In this document: piece by piece, positions 46,871 through 56,576 of the stretch
Layout: the number at the start of each line of letters is the position of its first letter
Position numbering within the stretch: position 1 is the first letter of the stretch
Assembly: GCA_022414725.1 (NCBI GenBank)
Contig: JAJSRW010001641.1
Span: 124,001 to 188,000, forward strand
DNA: 64,000 nucleotides
Origin: Microglena sp. YARC
Lineage: Eukaryota > Chlorophyta > Chlorophyceae > Chlamydomonadales > Chlamydomonadaceae
Direction of reading: 5' to 3'
Program-made: the position numbers and the translations under genes
The notes under the pieces: generated by a model
Database searches by the model: none
Seen by the model: only the letters and a program-made list of their open reading frames with translations
What the model was told of the DNA's origin: nothing

Positions 46871-47908
46871 ATGATTTCAACCGAAATAAATAGTCACATC
46901 TCGAGACGCTTTAAATGCGTGGAACACGTGTGTAACTGGGCTTCCTTAAGCAGAAACCCAAACGTCACATGGGATATTATCGAAGCCAATCTAGATAAAC
47001 CATGGGATTGGTGTGGATTGAGCGCAAACCCTAACATCGCGTGGGATATTATCCAAGCCAATCCCGACAAACCATGGGATTGGCTAGGATTGAGTATAAA
47101 CAACAACATCACGTGGGATATTATACAAGCCAATTCAGACAAACCATGGCGCTGGGACTGGATGACCACAACCCCCAACATCACGTGGGATATTATACAA
47201 ACAAACCCCAACAAACCATGGGATTGGTTTTATATTAGCGCAAACCCCAACATCACGTGGGATATTATCGAAGCCAGCCCAGACAAACCGTGGGACTGGT
47301 ATAACATTAGCGTAAACCCCAATATCACGTGGGATATTATACAAGCTAACCCCGACAAACCATGGGACTGGCATAGGATCAGCGCAAACCCCAGCATCAC
47401 ATGTGATATTATTAACACCAACCCCAACAAACCATGGGATTGGTTTTATATTAGCAAAAACCCTAACATCACGTGGGATATTATACGAGATAATCCCAGC
47501 AAACCATGGGACTGGTACTGGATCAGCAGAACCCCCTGCATCACATGGGATATTGTCCAAACAAACCCCGACAAACCATGGGTTTGGTGTGTAATGAGCG
47601 CAAACCCCATCATCACATGGGATATTATACAAACCAACGCAGACAAACCGTGGGCTTGGAACTGGATCAGTACAAACCCTAATATCACATGGGATATTGT
47701 ACGAGACAACCTTGATAAGCCATGGGACTGGTATGAGTTGAGCAGAAACCCTAATATGTTGCTATCTAACCAAGACATTTGCGATATCATACGTAGATGT
47801 AGAGCAGCAAGAACCATACAGAAAATATGGCGATACGTCAATACAAACCCGAGTTATAATGTATGTCGAAGTAGACTCTTCAGGGAATATAATGAATTAG
47901 TCGAGTGA
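46871..47908 (+). CDS. W-repeat family copy 21, 11 repeats
   Basis: 345 residues with the same N-cap type as copy 20 but a different repeat series: CG-LG-DW-FY-YN-HR-FY-YW-CV-NW-YE. Only the cap, the last three repeats and the flanks are shared with copy 20. The interior was therefore exchanged or re-assorted after duplication. One repeat has PWRWDWMTT. Confidence 0.8.
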   Translation: MISTEINSHISRRFKCVEHVCNWASLSRNPNVTWDIIEANLDKPWDWCGLSANPNIAWDIIQANPDKPWDWLGLSINNNITWDIIQANSDKPWRWDWMTTTPNITWDIIQTNPNKPWDWFYISANPNITWDIIEASPDKPWDWYNISVNPNITWDIIQANPDKPWDWHRISANPSITCDIINTNPNKPWDWFYISKNPNITWDIIRDNPSKPWDWYWISRTPCITWDIVQTNPDKPWVWCVMSANPIITWDIIQTNADKPWAWNWISTNPNITWDIVRDNLDKPWDWYELSRNPNMLLSNQDICDIIRRCRAARTIQKIWRYVNTNPSYNVCRSRLFREYNELVE

Positions 47909-48047
47909 TTATTATTTATTATTATCCTCTTTTTATACCGATTATAATCTTTTCAAATCAGGTTAAAATCGGAGCATATGACATTATAAATATACTTATG
48001 GACATCTATTTATTAATTTTTATTTACAAATATAATTTTTTATAATA

Positions 48048-49232
48048 ATGATTTCAGCTGAAATAAATAACCACATCTCGAGACGGGTCAAATGTCTAGA
48101 ACACAAGTGGGAGTGGAGTTTATTGAGTTATAATCCATATTTGACGTGGGACATTATTGAATGCAATCCGGACAAAAAGTGGAATTGGTACTGGATCAGC
48201 AGAAAAACCTACATCACGTGGGATATTATTAAAGCCAACCCCGACAAACCATGGGACTGGCGTGGATTAAGCGCAAACCCACATATCACATGGGATATTA
48301 TACGAGACAATCTCGATAAACATTGGTGTTGGTATGTTTTGAGCTCAACCCCCAACATAACGTGGGATATAATCCAAGCTAACCCAGACAAACAATGGGA
48401 CTGGTTTTACATAAGCAGAAAATCCAACATCACGTGGGATATTGTGCAATCCAACCCTGGCAAGCCATGGGAATGGTTTTCGATCAGCAAAAACCCTAAC
48501 ATCACGTGGGATATTGTGCAATCCAACCCCGACAAACCGTGGGACTGGGGTGAAATGAGCGCAAACCCCAACATCACATGGGATATTATCGAAGCCTACC
48601 CGGACAAACCATGGAGTTGGTATTGGATCAGTAGAAACCCCAACATCACGTGGAGTATTATACAAACCAATCCAGATAAACCATGGGATTGGTTTTACAT
48701 GAGCACAAACCCCAACATCAAATGGGATATTGTCAAAGCAAACCCCAACAAACCATGGAATTGGTTTTATATTAGCGCAAACCCTTGCATCAAATGGGAT
48801 ATTGTACGAGATAATCCCAACAAACCATGGGATTGGTATTATATTAGCAGAAACCCTTGCATCACGTGGGATATTGTCAAAGAAAACCCTGACAAACCAT
48901 GGGTTTGGTGTGGAATAAGCAAAAACCCCAACATCACGTGGGATATTATACGAGACAATCCAAACAAACCATGGGACTGGTGTTGGATCAGCAGAAACCC
49001 CAACATCACGTGGGATATTATACAAGACAACCCAGATAAACCTTGGGACTGGTGTGTATTGAGTAGAAACCCCAATATGTTACTATCTAACCAAGATATT
49101 TGTGATATCATACGTAGATGTAGAGCAGCAAGAACCATTCAGAAAATATGGCGATACGTCAATACAAACCCGAGTTATAATGTGTGTCGAACTAGACTCT
49201 TCAGGGAATATAATGAAATGGTTTATTATTAA
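48048..49232 (+). CDS. W-repeat family copy 22, 13 repeats
   Basis: 394 residues. Variable pairs: YW-RG-YV-FY-FS-GE-YW-FY-FY-YY-CG-CW-CV. The last four repeats (YY-CG-CW-CV) are the same as in copy 24. The leader is the shortest and most changed of the set (tataaatatacttatggaca). Confidence 0.8.
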   Translation: MISAEINNHISRRVKCLEHKWEWSLLSYNPYLTWDIIECNPDKKWNWYWISRKTYITWDIIKANPDKPWDWRGLSANPHITWDIIRDNLDKHWCWYVLSSTPNITWDIIQANPDKQWDWFYISRKSNITWDIVQSNPGKPWEWFSISKNPNITWDIVQSNPDKPWDWGEMSANPNITWDIIEAYPDKPWSWYWISRNPNITWSIIQTNPDKPWDWFYMSTNPNIKWDIVKANPNKPWNWFYISANPCIKWDIVRDNPNKPWDWYYISRNPCITWDIVKENPDKPWVWCGISKNPNITWDIIRDNPNKPWDWCWISRNPNITWDIIQDNPDKPWDWCVLSRNPNMLLSNQDICDIIRRCRAARTIQKIWRYVNTNPSYNVCRTRLFREYNEMVYY

Positions 49233-49362
49233 ATTATTATTATCCTCATACCGATTATAATCTTTTCAAATCGATTTATTATTTATAAAGATACTTGTGG
49301 ATATACTACCATCTATTATCTAGTTATTATGGAAATTTACAATCATATTTTTTATAATAATA

Positions 49363-50547
49363 ATGATTTCAGCGGAAATAAATAGCCACATCTCGAGACG
49401 GGTCAAATGTATGGAACACAAGTGGGATTGGGGTTTGTTGAGTTGTAACTCAACATTAACGTGGGACATTATCGAAAGCTACCCAGACAAACTATGTAAT
49501 TGGTACTGTATCAGCTCAAACCCCAACATCAAATGGGAGATTGTCATTACAAAACCCAATAAACCTTGGGACTGGAGCGGGATCAGCAGAACCCCCAACA
49601 TCACGTGGGATATTGTCAAAGCCAACCCAGATAAACAATGGGATTGGGACTGGATCAGTAGAAAACCCACCATCACATGGGATATTGTCCAAACCAACCC
49701 CGACAAACCATGGGACTGGTGGGGATTAAGCGCTAACCCTAATATCACGTGGGATATTATGCAAGCAAACCCCAACAAACCATGGAATTGGTTGTATATA
49801 AGCGCAAACCCTTCCATCACATGGGATATTATACAAGACAATCCTGATAAACCGTGGAATTGGTTCGGATTGAGCGTAAACCCCAATATCACGTGGGATA
49901 TTGTCATTACAAACCCCGACAAACCATGGAATTGGTACTGGATTAGTAGAAGCCCAACCTGCACATGGGATGTTGTACAAGCAAACCCCGACAAACCATG
50001 GGATTGGTGCGGACTGAGTGTAAACCCCAACATCACGTGGGATAATATACAAGACAACCTCAACAAACCATGGGATTGGCGCGGACTGAGTGTGAACCCC
50101 AACATCACGTGGGATAATATACAAGACAACCTCAACAAACCATGGGATTGGCGCGGACTGAGTGTAATCCCCAACATCACGTGGGATATTATACAAGACA
50201 ACCTCAACAAACCATGGGATTGGTGTGTAATGAGCACAAACCCCAATATCACATGGGAGATTATTCAAGCTAACCCGGATAAACCATGGGACTGGTGTAA
50301 GTTATGCGAAAACCCCAATATCACGTGGGATATTATGCGAGATAATCCAGAAAAACCATGGGACTGGGGTAGATTGAGTAAGAACCCCAATATGTTACTA
50401 TCTAACCAAGATATTTGTGATATCATACGTAGATGTAGAGCAGCAAGAACCATTCAGAAAATATGGCGATACGTCAATACAAACCCGAGTTATAATGTAT
50501 GTCAACACAGACTCTTTAGGGAATATAATGAAATGGTTTATTATTAA
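49363..50547 (+). CDS. W-repeat family copy 23, 13 repeats with a fresh 72-bp duplication
   Basis: 394 residues. Variable pairs: YC-SG-DW-WG-LY-FG-YW-CG-RG-RG-CV-CK-GR. Repeats 9 and 10 (about 50026-50170) are almost identical at the DNA level and the next unit differs only slightly, which catches repeat expansion in the act. The FG-YW-CG block with SPTCTWDVV is shared with copy 19. The first repeat has LCNW for PWNW. Confidence 0.8.
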   Translation: MISAEINSHISRRVKCMEHKWDWGLLSCNSTLTWDIIESYPDKLCNWYCISSNPNIKWEIVITKPNKPWDWSGISRTPNITWDIVKANPDKQWDWDWISRKPTITWDIVQTNPDKPWDWWGLSANPNITWDIMQANPNKPWNWLYISANPSITWDIIQDNPDKPWNWFGLSVNPNITWDIVITNPDKPWNWYWISRSPTCTWDVVQANPDKPWDWCGLSVNPNITWDNIQDNLNKPWDWRGLSVNPNITWDNIQDNLNKPWDWRGLSVIPNITWDIIQDNLNKPWDWCVMSTNPNITWEIIQANPDKPWDWCKLCENPNITWDIMRDNPEKPWDWGRLSKNPNMLLSNQDICDIIRRCRAARTIQKIWRYVNTNPSYNVCQHRLFREYNEMVYY

Positions 50548-50688
50548 ATTATTATTATCCTCATACCGATTATAATCTTTTCAAATCGGGCCAATGGACA
50601 GTATTATTTATAAAGATACTTGTGGATATACTACCATCTATTAACTAGTTATTATAGAAATTTACAATCATATTTTTTTATAATAATA

Positions 50689-51729
50689 ATGATTTCAGCG
50701 GAAATAAATGACCACATCTCGAGACGGGTCAAATGTATGGAACACAAGTGGGATTGGGGTTTGTTGAGTTGTAACTCAACATTAACGTGGGACATTATCG
50801 AAAGCTACCTAGACAAACTATGGAATTGGTACTATATCAGCGCAAACCCTTGCATCAAATGGGACATTGTCATTACAAACCCCAATAAACCTTGGGACTG
50901 GAGTGGGATCAGCAGAAACCCCAACATCACGTGGGATATTATACATGCCAACCCAGATAAACGATGGGATTGGGACCGGATCAGCGCAAACCCCAACACC
51001 ACATGGGAGATTATACAAGCCAACCCAGACAAACCGTGGAATTGGGGTGGAATGAGCGCAAGCCCCAATATCACGTGGGATATTATACAAGACAACCCTG
51101 ATAAACCATGGTATTGGTTTTACATTAGCGCAAACCCTTCCATCACATGGGATATTATACGAGATAATCCAAACAAACCATGGAATTGGTTTTACATGAG
51201 CACAAACCCCAATATCACATGGGATATTATACAAGCAAACCCCAACAAACCATGGAATTGGTTGTATATAAGCGCAAACCCTTCCATCAAATGGGATATT
51301 GTACGAGATAATCCCAACAAACCATGGGATTGGTATTATATTAGCAGAAACCCTTGCATCACGTGGGATATTGTCAAAGAAAACCCTGACAAACCATGGG
51401 TTTGGTGTGGAATAAGCAAAAACCCCAACATCACGTGGGATATTATACGAGATAATCCAAACAAACCATGGGACTGGTGTTGGATCAGCAGAAAACCCAA
51501 CATCACGTGGGATATTATACAAGACAACCCAGATAAACCTTGGGACTGGTGTGTATTGAGTAGAAACCCCAATATGTTGCAGTTATCTAACCTAGACATT
51601 TGTGATATCATACGTAGATGTAGAGCAGCAATAACCATACAAAAAATATGGCGACATGTCAATACTAACCCGAATTATAATGTATGTCAACGTAGACTCT
51701 TCAGGGAATATAATGAATTAGTCGAGTGA
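50689..51729 (+). CDS. W-repeat family copy 24, 11 repeats
   Basis: 346 residues. Variable pairs: YY-SG-DR-GG-FY-FY-LY-YY-CG-CW-CV. The first two repeats resemble copy 23 and the last six resemble copies 18 and 22. The C-cap carries the NPNMLQLSN variant. Confidence 0.8.
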   Translation: MISAEINDHISRRVKCMEHKWDWGLLSCNSTLTWDIIESYLDKLWNWYYISANPCIKWDIVITNPNKPWDWSGISRNPNITWDIIHANPDKRWDWDRISANPNTTWEIIQANPDKPWNWGGMSASPNITWDIIQDNPDKPWYWFYISANPSITWDIIRDNPNKPWNWFYMSTNPNITWDIIQANPNKPWNWLYISANPSIKWDIVRDNPNKPWDWYYISRNPCITWDIVKENPDKPWVWCGISKNPNITWDIIRDNPNKPWDWCWISRKPNITWDIIQDNPDKPWDWCVLSRNPNMLQLSNLDICDIIRRCRAAITIQKIWRHVNTNPNYNVCQRRLFREYNELVE

Positions 51730-51739
51730 TTATTATGGT

Positions 51740-51910
51740 ATCCGCTATCCTAGTAAAGATTATTTTGTTACCGTTTACTCTCGATAGTAACATACAAGGG
51801 TTTCTGCTCAACCTGGTCATGATTTGTTGACTTTTATTTGTTTATGTGTATTATCTGCGGTACTAGGATTTGATAGATACGGTATGTGTTCATCTACAAT
51901 ATATAATCTT
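51740..51910. repeat. Dispersed segment, copy 1 (copy 2 at 54015-54165)
   Basis: Both copies share gtaaagattattttgtta, a cgatagtaacata stretch, agggtttctgctcaacc, catgatttg[t/c]tgactttta and gattygatagatac. On the minus strand part of each copy reads LSRNPxMLLS, the joint between repeat and C-cap of the W-repeat family, so the segment derives from an inverted family fragment. Confidence 0.55.
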
Positions 51911-51922
51911 TCCAGATTTGTA

Positions 51923-52162
51923 TCACCTATGCCTAGTAGTATTTAGTATGTGAATTGTATCTATAATTTGAATCATATTTTTCGGATCAACAGGTACTAC
52001 CGATGAAGAAAATGTCCATGATTTGTTGACTTTTTTATGGATTTTATTTGCGTAGCGGGGTAGTATGACAGAGATTGCTTTGGGTTGATGTATGATATGT
52101 GTTTGTGGTGGATCGATACCGTAAGCTTTGCAAATTTCGATCTGGTAGTTTTGTGAGCACAT
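51923..52162 (-). CDS. Possible 79-residue protein
   Basis: MCSQNYQIEICKAYGIDPPQ is a protein-like start. The middle contains KVNKSWTF, which is encoded by a stretch related to the dispersed segments next to it. No family recognised. It may be a scrap joined to a repeat. Confidence 0.3.
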   Translation of the reverse strand: MCSQNYQIEICKAYGIDPPQTHIIHQPKAISVILPRYANKIHKKVNKSWTFSSSVVPVDPKNMIQIIDTIHILNTTRHR

Positions 52163-52210
52163 TGTAATAGTTGGTTGTATTATTTTTAATTACGGAAATT
52201 TACAATCATA

Positions 52211-52292
52211 ATTCACATCTCGAGACGGGTCAAATGTCTGGAACACAAGTGGGATTGGAGTTTATTGAGTTATAATCCATGTTTGACATAGG
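52211..52292 (+). pseudogene. N-cap scrap of the W-repeat family
   Basis: The segment tcacatctcgagacgggtca, then ctggaacacaagtgggatt, is the family N-cap without its start codon. It is fused at about 52290 to another leader (ggacattataaagatacttatgg) that belongs to copy 25. It marks a deletion that removed a whole gene body. Confidence 0.75.
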
Positions 52293-52374
52293 ACATTATA
52301 AAGATACTTATGGACATCTATGTATTAATTAGTAATTATGGAAATTTGCATTCTATAATAAATTGTAAAAAATT

Positions 52375-53328
52375 ATGATTTCAGTGGAAATAAATAGCCA
52401 CATCTCGAGACGCGTCAAATGTCTGGAACACAAGTGGGACTGGGGTTCGTTGAGTTATAACTCGCGTTTAACGTGGGATATTATCGAAGCTAATCCTGAC
52501 AAACCATGGAACTGGAACGGGTTGAGCATAAACCCCAATATAACACGGGATATCGTCGAAGCCAATCCCGACAAACCATGGAACTGGTTAGGAATGAACA
52601 CGAACCCCAGTATCACATGGGATGTTGTCACCACAAACCCCGACAAACATTGGTGTTGGTATGAACCTAACATCACGTGGGATATTATACAAGACAACCC
52701 TGATAAACAATGGAATTGGAACTGGATGAGCGCAAACCCCCATATCAAATGGGATGTTGTCAAAGCAAACCCTGATAAACCTTGGAACTGGAGTGTATTG
52801 AGCGCAAACCCCCATATCAAATGGTTTATTGTAGAAGCAAACCATGATAAACCATGGGACTGGTGTAAGTTGAGCGCAAACCCACATATCAAATGGGAGA
52901 TTGTAAAAGCCAATCCCGACAAACCCTGGGACTGGTGTAAGTTGAGCGCAAACCCCAATATCACATGGGATATTATACAAGACAACCCAGATAAACCGTG
53001 GAATTGGTTTTACATTAGCAGAAACCCCAACATCACGTGGGATATTATCCAAACCAACCCAAATAAACAGTGGTACTTGCGTGGAATGAGTATAAAACCC
53101 AACATCACATGGGATATTGTAAAAGCCAACCCAGACAAACCTTGGTGTTGGTATGAATTGAGCGCAAACCCCAATATGTTGATATCTACCCTAGACATTT
53201 GTGATATCATACGTAGATACATGGCAGCAAGAACTATACAAAAAATATGGCGCCATGTAAATACTAACCCAAGTTATAATGTATGTCAACGTAGACTCTT
53301 TAGGGAATATAATGAATTAGTCGAGTGA
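52375..53328 (+). CDS. W-repeat family copy 25, 10 repeats
   Basis: 317 residues from MISVEI. Variable pairs: NG-LG-YE-NW-SV-CK-CK-FY-RG-YE. Repeat 3 is four residues short (CWYEPNITW), an in-frame 12-base loss. Repeats 6 and 7 are near duplicates (CK). The repeat before the last has QWYLRG in place of PWDWRG. Confidence 0.8.
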   Translation: MISVEINSHISRRVKCLEHKWDWGSLSYNSRLTWDIIEANPDKPWNWNGLSINPNITRDIVEANPDKPWNWLGMNTNPSITWDVVTTNPDKHWCWYEPNITWDIIQDNPDKQWNWNWMSANPHIKWDVVKANPDKPWNWSVLSANPHIKWFIVEANHDKPWDWCKLSANPHIKWEIVKANPDKPWDWCKLSANPNITWDIIQDNPDKPWNWFYISRNPNITWDIIQTNPNKQWYLRGMSIKPNITWDIVKANPDKPWCWYELSANPNMLISTLDICDIIRRYMAARTIQKIWRHVNTNPSYNVCQRRLFREYNELVE

Positions 53329-53576
53329 TTATTATTTAATTTTATCCTCATTTTATACATAGTATGGTATCCTTCAGCTTTATTTTATAACCGGTCTGAG
53401 GGTTCACCAGACAGGATCGACGCCATTGCTTGCATATCTCGCTTGAAGATCCCATGTAATGTATAGACGGATTTGAAAAATAACAGTGACGGCAATTGTG
53501 TGATAAAAAAAGGTCTTCTTTTTTTGTTTTTTTTGTTTTTTTACCTTTCCGTTTCCGTTTCCAATCCTATTCCACT

Positions 53577-53810
53577 TTATTTCATTCTGGCTATTGTCCA
53601 TGCTGTGTGGTCCATCTCGGTGGTCCATGTATCATGGTTTTCAACCAAGTCCAACAAGGATTTGACCAGTGGAATTTCCTCTTCAAATTCGTCTTGCTCT
53701 TCGAGCATGTGGGTGTAGAACAGACGGAGAAACTTCTTGTCGTGTTTGTCCAACTCATCACCCAGTCTCATGTCATCAACCCAGGTAAATAGGTGTTGGA
53801 TGTCTGACAT
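53577..53810 (-). CDS. Small acidic protein, 77 residues
   Basis: MSDIQHLFTWVDDMRL, then a Lys/Asp stretch and HMLEEQDEFEEEIPLV; predicted all-helical and strongly acidic. The end (DHTAWTIARMK) is followed by TAA. Codons are richer in G and C than those of the surrounding family, and the upstream cataaaagggg (minus strand, about 53840) resembles the promoter arms at 4024-4094. It therefore probably belongs to the same expression class as the HMG-like gene. No family recognised. Confidence 0.55.
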   Translation of the reverse strand: MSDIQHLFTWVDDMRLGDELDKHDKKFLRLFYTHMLEEQDEFEEEIPLVKSLLDLVENHDTWTTEMDHTAWTIARMK

Positions 53811-53962
53811 TGTGGTTGTTATAGATAAAATACCGACCCCTTTTATGACTATTTCAATTTTTTCACAGTCAACAATTTACCCTACATAAAAAATAGAAAT
53901 AAGGATATGAACAACTACAAAAACAAAATATAACCACAACAATCTCCCAAGAAGGAAGCAGT

Positions 53963-54055
53963 ATGTCCTCCTGCACCCCGCAAGACCCATGTGACTCCTG
54001 TATCAATCTTTGTCGATGTAAAGATTATTTTGTTAGATTCGAAATGTTTCATTGA
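53963..54055 (+). CDS. Truncated Cys-rich 30-residue frame
   Basis: The frame starts MSSCTPQDPCDSCINLCRC, divergent from 53577-53810. After the last Cys it runs into the dispersed segment (gtaaagattattttgtta) and ends a few codons later. The Cys-rich start has the composition of a real gene whose 3' part was replaced by the insertion. Confidence 0.35.
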   Translation: MSSCTPQDPCDSCINLCRCKDYFVRFEMFH

Positions 54056-54165
54056 TACCGTTTACTATCGATAGCAACATACTAGGGTTTCTGCTCAACC
54101 AGTACTGTCCATGATTTGCTGACTTTTACTTTTTTATGTGTTTTATCTAGGATTCGATAGATACT
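54015..54165. repeat. Dispersed segment, copy 2
   Basis: Related to 51740-51910. It separates the Cys-rich start at 53963 from the leader of copy 26 and carries the inverted LSRNPSMLLS stretch. Confidence 0.55.
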
Positions 54166-54231
54166 TATGGACATCTATGTATTAATTAGTTATTATAGAA
54201 ATTTGCAATCAATAATAAATTGTAAAAAATT

Positions 54232-55338
54232 ATGATTTCAGTGGAAATAAATAGCCACATCTCGAGACGCGTCAAATGTCTGGAACACAAATTGGAGTGG
54301 GTTTCGCTGAGTTATAACTCTCGTTTACCGTGGGCCATTATAGAAGCTTATCCTGACAAACCGTGGAACTGGGAGTGGATCAGCAGAAATCCCAACATCA
54401 CGTGGGATATTATCATTATAAACCCTGATAAACCATGGAACTGGTATCACATTAGCGCAAACCCCAATATCACATGGGCGATTGTCGAAGCCAATCCCGA
54501 CAAACCATGGAATTATAACTGGATGAGCTCAAACACAAGTATCACATGGGATGTTGTATCCACAAACCCCGACAAACCATGGAATTGGTACTGGATCAGC
54601 ATAATCCCCAATACCACATGGGATATTGTACAAGCAAACCCCGACAAACCATGGGATTGGTGCGGATTGGGTAAGAACCCCAACATCACGTGGGATGTTG
54701 TACAAGCCAACCCCGAAAAACCATGGGATTGGTATCACATTAGCGCAAACCACATTATCACATGGGGGATTATACAAGCTAACCCCGACAAACCATGGGA
54801 CTGGTACTGGATTAGCAGAAGCACTAACATCACACTAGACATTGTCGAAGCTCATCCATACATCCCATGGGACTGGCATGGATTCAGCACAAACCCCAAT
54901 ATCACATGGGATTTTGTACAAGCCAACCCAGAAAAACAATGGAATTGGTTTTATATTAGCGCAAACCCCAATATCACATGGGATATTATACGAGATAATC
55001 CAAACAAACCATGGAACTGGTGTGGTTTGAGCTCAAACCCCAACATCACATGGGGTGTTATCGAAGCTAACCCAGATAAACCATGGGACTGGAGTGGATT
55101 GAGCTCAAACCCCAATATCACATGGGGTATTATCGAAGCCAATCTCGATAAACCATGGCATTGGTATGCATTGAGCATAAAGCCCGACATGTTACTATCT
55201 ACCCTAGACATTTGTGATATAGTGTGCAGATGGAGAGCAGCAAGAACCATACAAAAAATATGGCGACATGTCAATACAAACCCGAGTTATAATGTGTGTC
55301 GAATTAGACTCTTCAGGGAATATAATGAATTATTATAA
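54232..55338 (+). CDS. W-repeat family copy 26, 12 repeats
   Basis: 368 residues from MISVEI. Variable pairs: EW-YH-NW-YW-CG-YH-YW-HG-FY-CG-SG-YA. It is the only copy with Glu in the first pair. The STNITLDIVEAHP repeat is shared with copy 19. One repeat has PWNYNW with Tyr for the second Trp. The helix follows DICDIVCRWRAARTIQ, a variant of DIIRRCRAARTIQ. Confidence 0.8.
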   Translation: MISVEINSHISRRVKCLEHKLEWVSLSYNSRLPWAIIEAYPDKPWNWEWISRNPNITWDIIIINPDKPWNWYHISANPNITWAIVEANPDKPWNYNWMSSNTSITWDVVSTNPDKPWNWYWISIIPNTTWDIVQANPDKPWDWCGLGKNPNITWDVVQANPEKPWDWYHISANHIITWGIIQANPDKPWDWYWISRSTNITLDIVEAHPYIPWDWHGFSTNPNITWDFVQANPEKQWNWFYISANPNITWDIIRDNPNKPWNWCGLSSNPNITWGVIEANPDKPWDWSGLSSNPNITWGIIEANLDKPWHWYALSIKPDMLLSTLDICDIVCRWRAARTIQKIWRHVNTNPSYNVCRIRLFREYNELL

Positions 55339-55486
55339 TCATTAAATAATTATCCTCGTTTTATACCGATCTAAACTTTTCAAACCAGTTTAAATTCGGA
55401 GCATAGGACATTAATTATACTTATGGACATCTATCTATAATTTATTATATTATAAAAATTTACAATCGTAATTTTTTATAACAATA

Positions 55487-56523
55487 ATGATTTCAGCGGA
55501 AATAAATAACCACATCTCGAGACGGGTCAAATGTCTGGAACACAAGTGGAAGTGGGGTTCGTTGAGTTATAATCAATGTTTACCGTGGGATATTATCGAA
55601 TGCAATTCAGACAAACCGTGGAACTGGTACTGGATCAGCGGAAACCCCTGCGTCAAATGGGATTTTATCGAAGCCAACCCTGACAAACCTTGGGACTGGG
55701 GTGGATTAAGCACAACCCCCAATATCACGTGGGATATTATACAAGCCAACCTCGATAAACATTGGGACTGGTTTTATATTAGCTCAAACCCCAATATCAC
55801 ATGGGATATTGTACGAGATAATCCTGACAAACCATGGGACTGGGGTGGAATGAGCGCAAACCCCAACATCATATGGGATATTATCAAAGCCTACCCAGAC
55901 AAACCGTGGAACTGGAACTGGATCAGCAGAAACCCCAATATCACATGGGATATTATACGAGACAACCCTGGCAAACCATGGAATTGGTATTACATGAGCA
56001 CAAACCCCAATATCACATGGGATATTATACAAAATTATCCAAACAAACCATGGGACTGGTGTTGGATCAGCAGAACCCCAACATCACGTGGGATATTATA
56101 CAAGACAACCCTGACAAGTCTTGGGACTGGTGTGGATTGAGCACAAACCCCAATATCACGTGGGATATTATACAAGACAACCCTGGCAAACCATGGAATT
56201 GGAATTTCATGAGCAAAAACCCAAATATCACATGGGAGATTATACAAGACAACCCCGACAAACCATGGGACTGGCGAGGAATGAGCTCAAACCCCAATAT
56301 CACGTGGGATATTATACAAGACAACCTAGATGAACCTTGGTGTTGGTATGAGTTGAGCACAAAGCGAGACATGTTGATATCTACCCAAGACATTAGTGAT
56401 ATCATACGTTGATACAGGGCTGCAAGAACCATTCAGAAAATATGGCGGCATGTCATCACAAACCCGAGTTATAATGTATGTCAACACAGACTCTTTAGGG
56501 AATATAATGAATTGGTCGAGTGA
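55487..56523 (+). pseudogene. W-repeat family copy 27, 11 repeats, frameshift and nonsense
   Basis: The first seven repeats are in one frame. An A is missing in the aaacccc run near 56073, after which the frame goes astray and stops at 56140. The remaining four repeats and C-cap continue in the next frame, with an additional TGA at 56410-56412 where IIRR has AGA. Variable pairs, read across the break: YW-GG-FY-GG-NW-YY-CW-CG-NF-RG-YE. It is the last copy of the array. Confidence 0.85.
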
Positions 56524-56576
56524 TTATTATTTAATGATGTAATAATGTTTGATTAAAATTTCCAAACATGTAAAAG

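Noticed and set aside
14902..56432. Dozens of long minus-strand and shifted frames over the W-repeat genes (for example starting MYNIPCDVGV or ISHVMLGF)
   Set aside because: A 72-bp period is divisible by 3, so any frame open once stays open; the frames have no consistent start or end and change with the sense codons.
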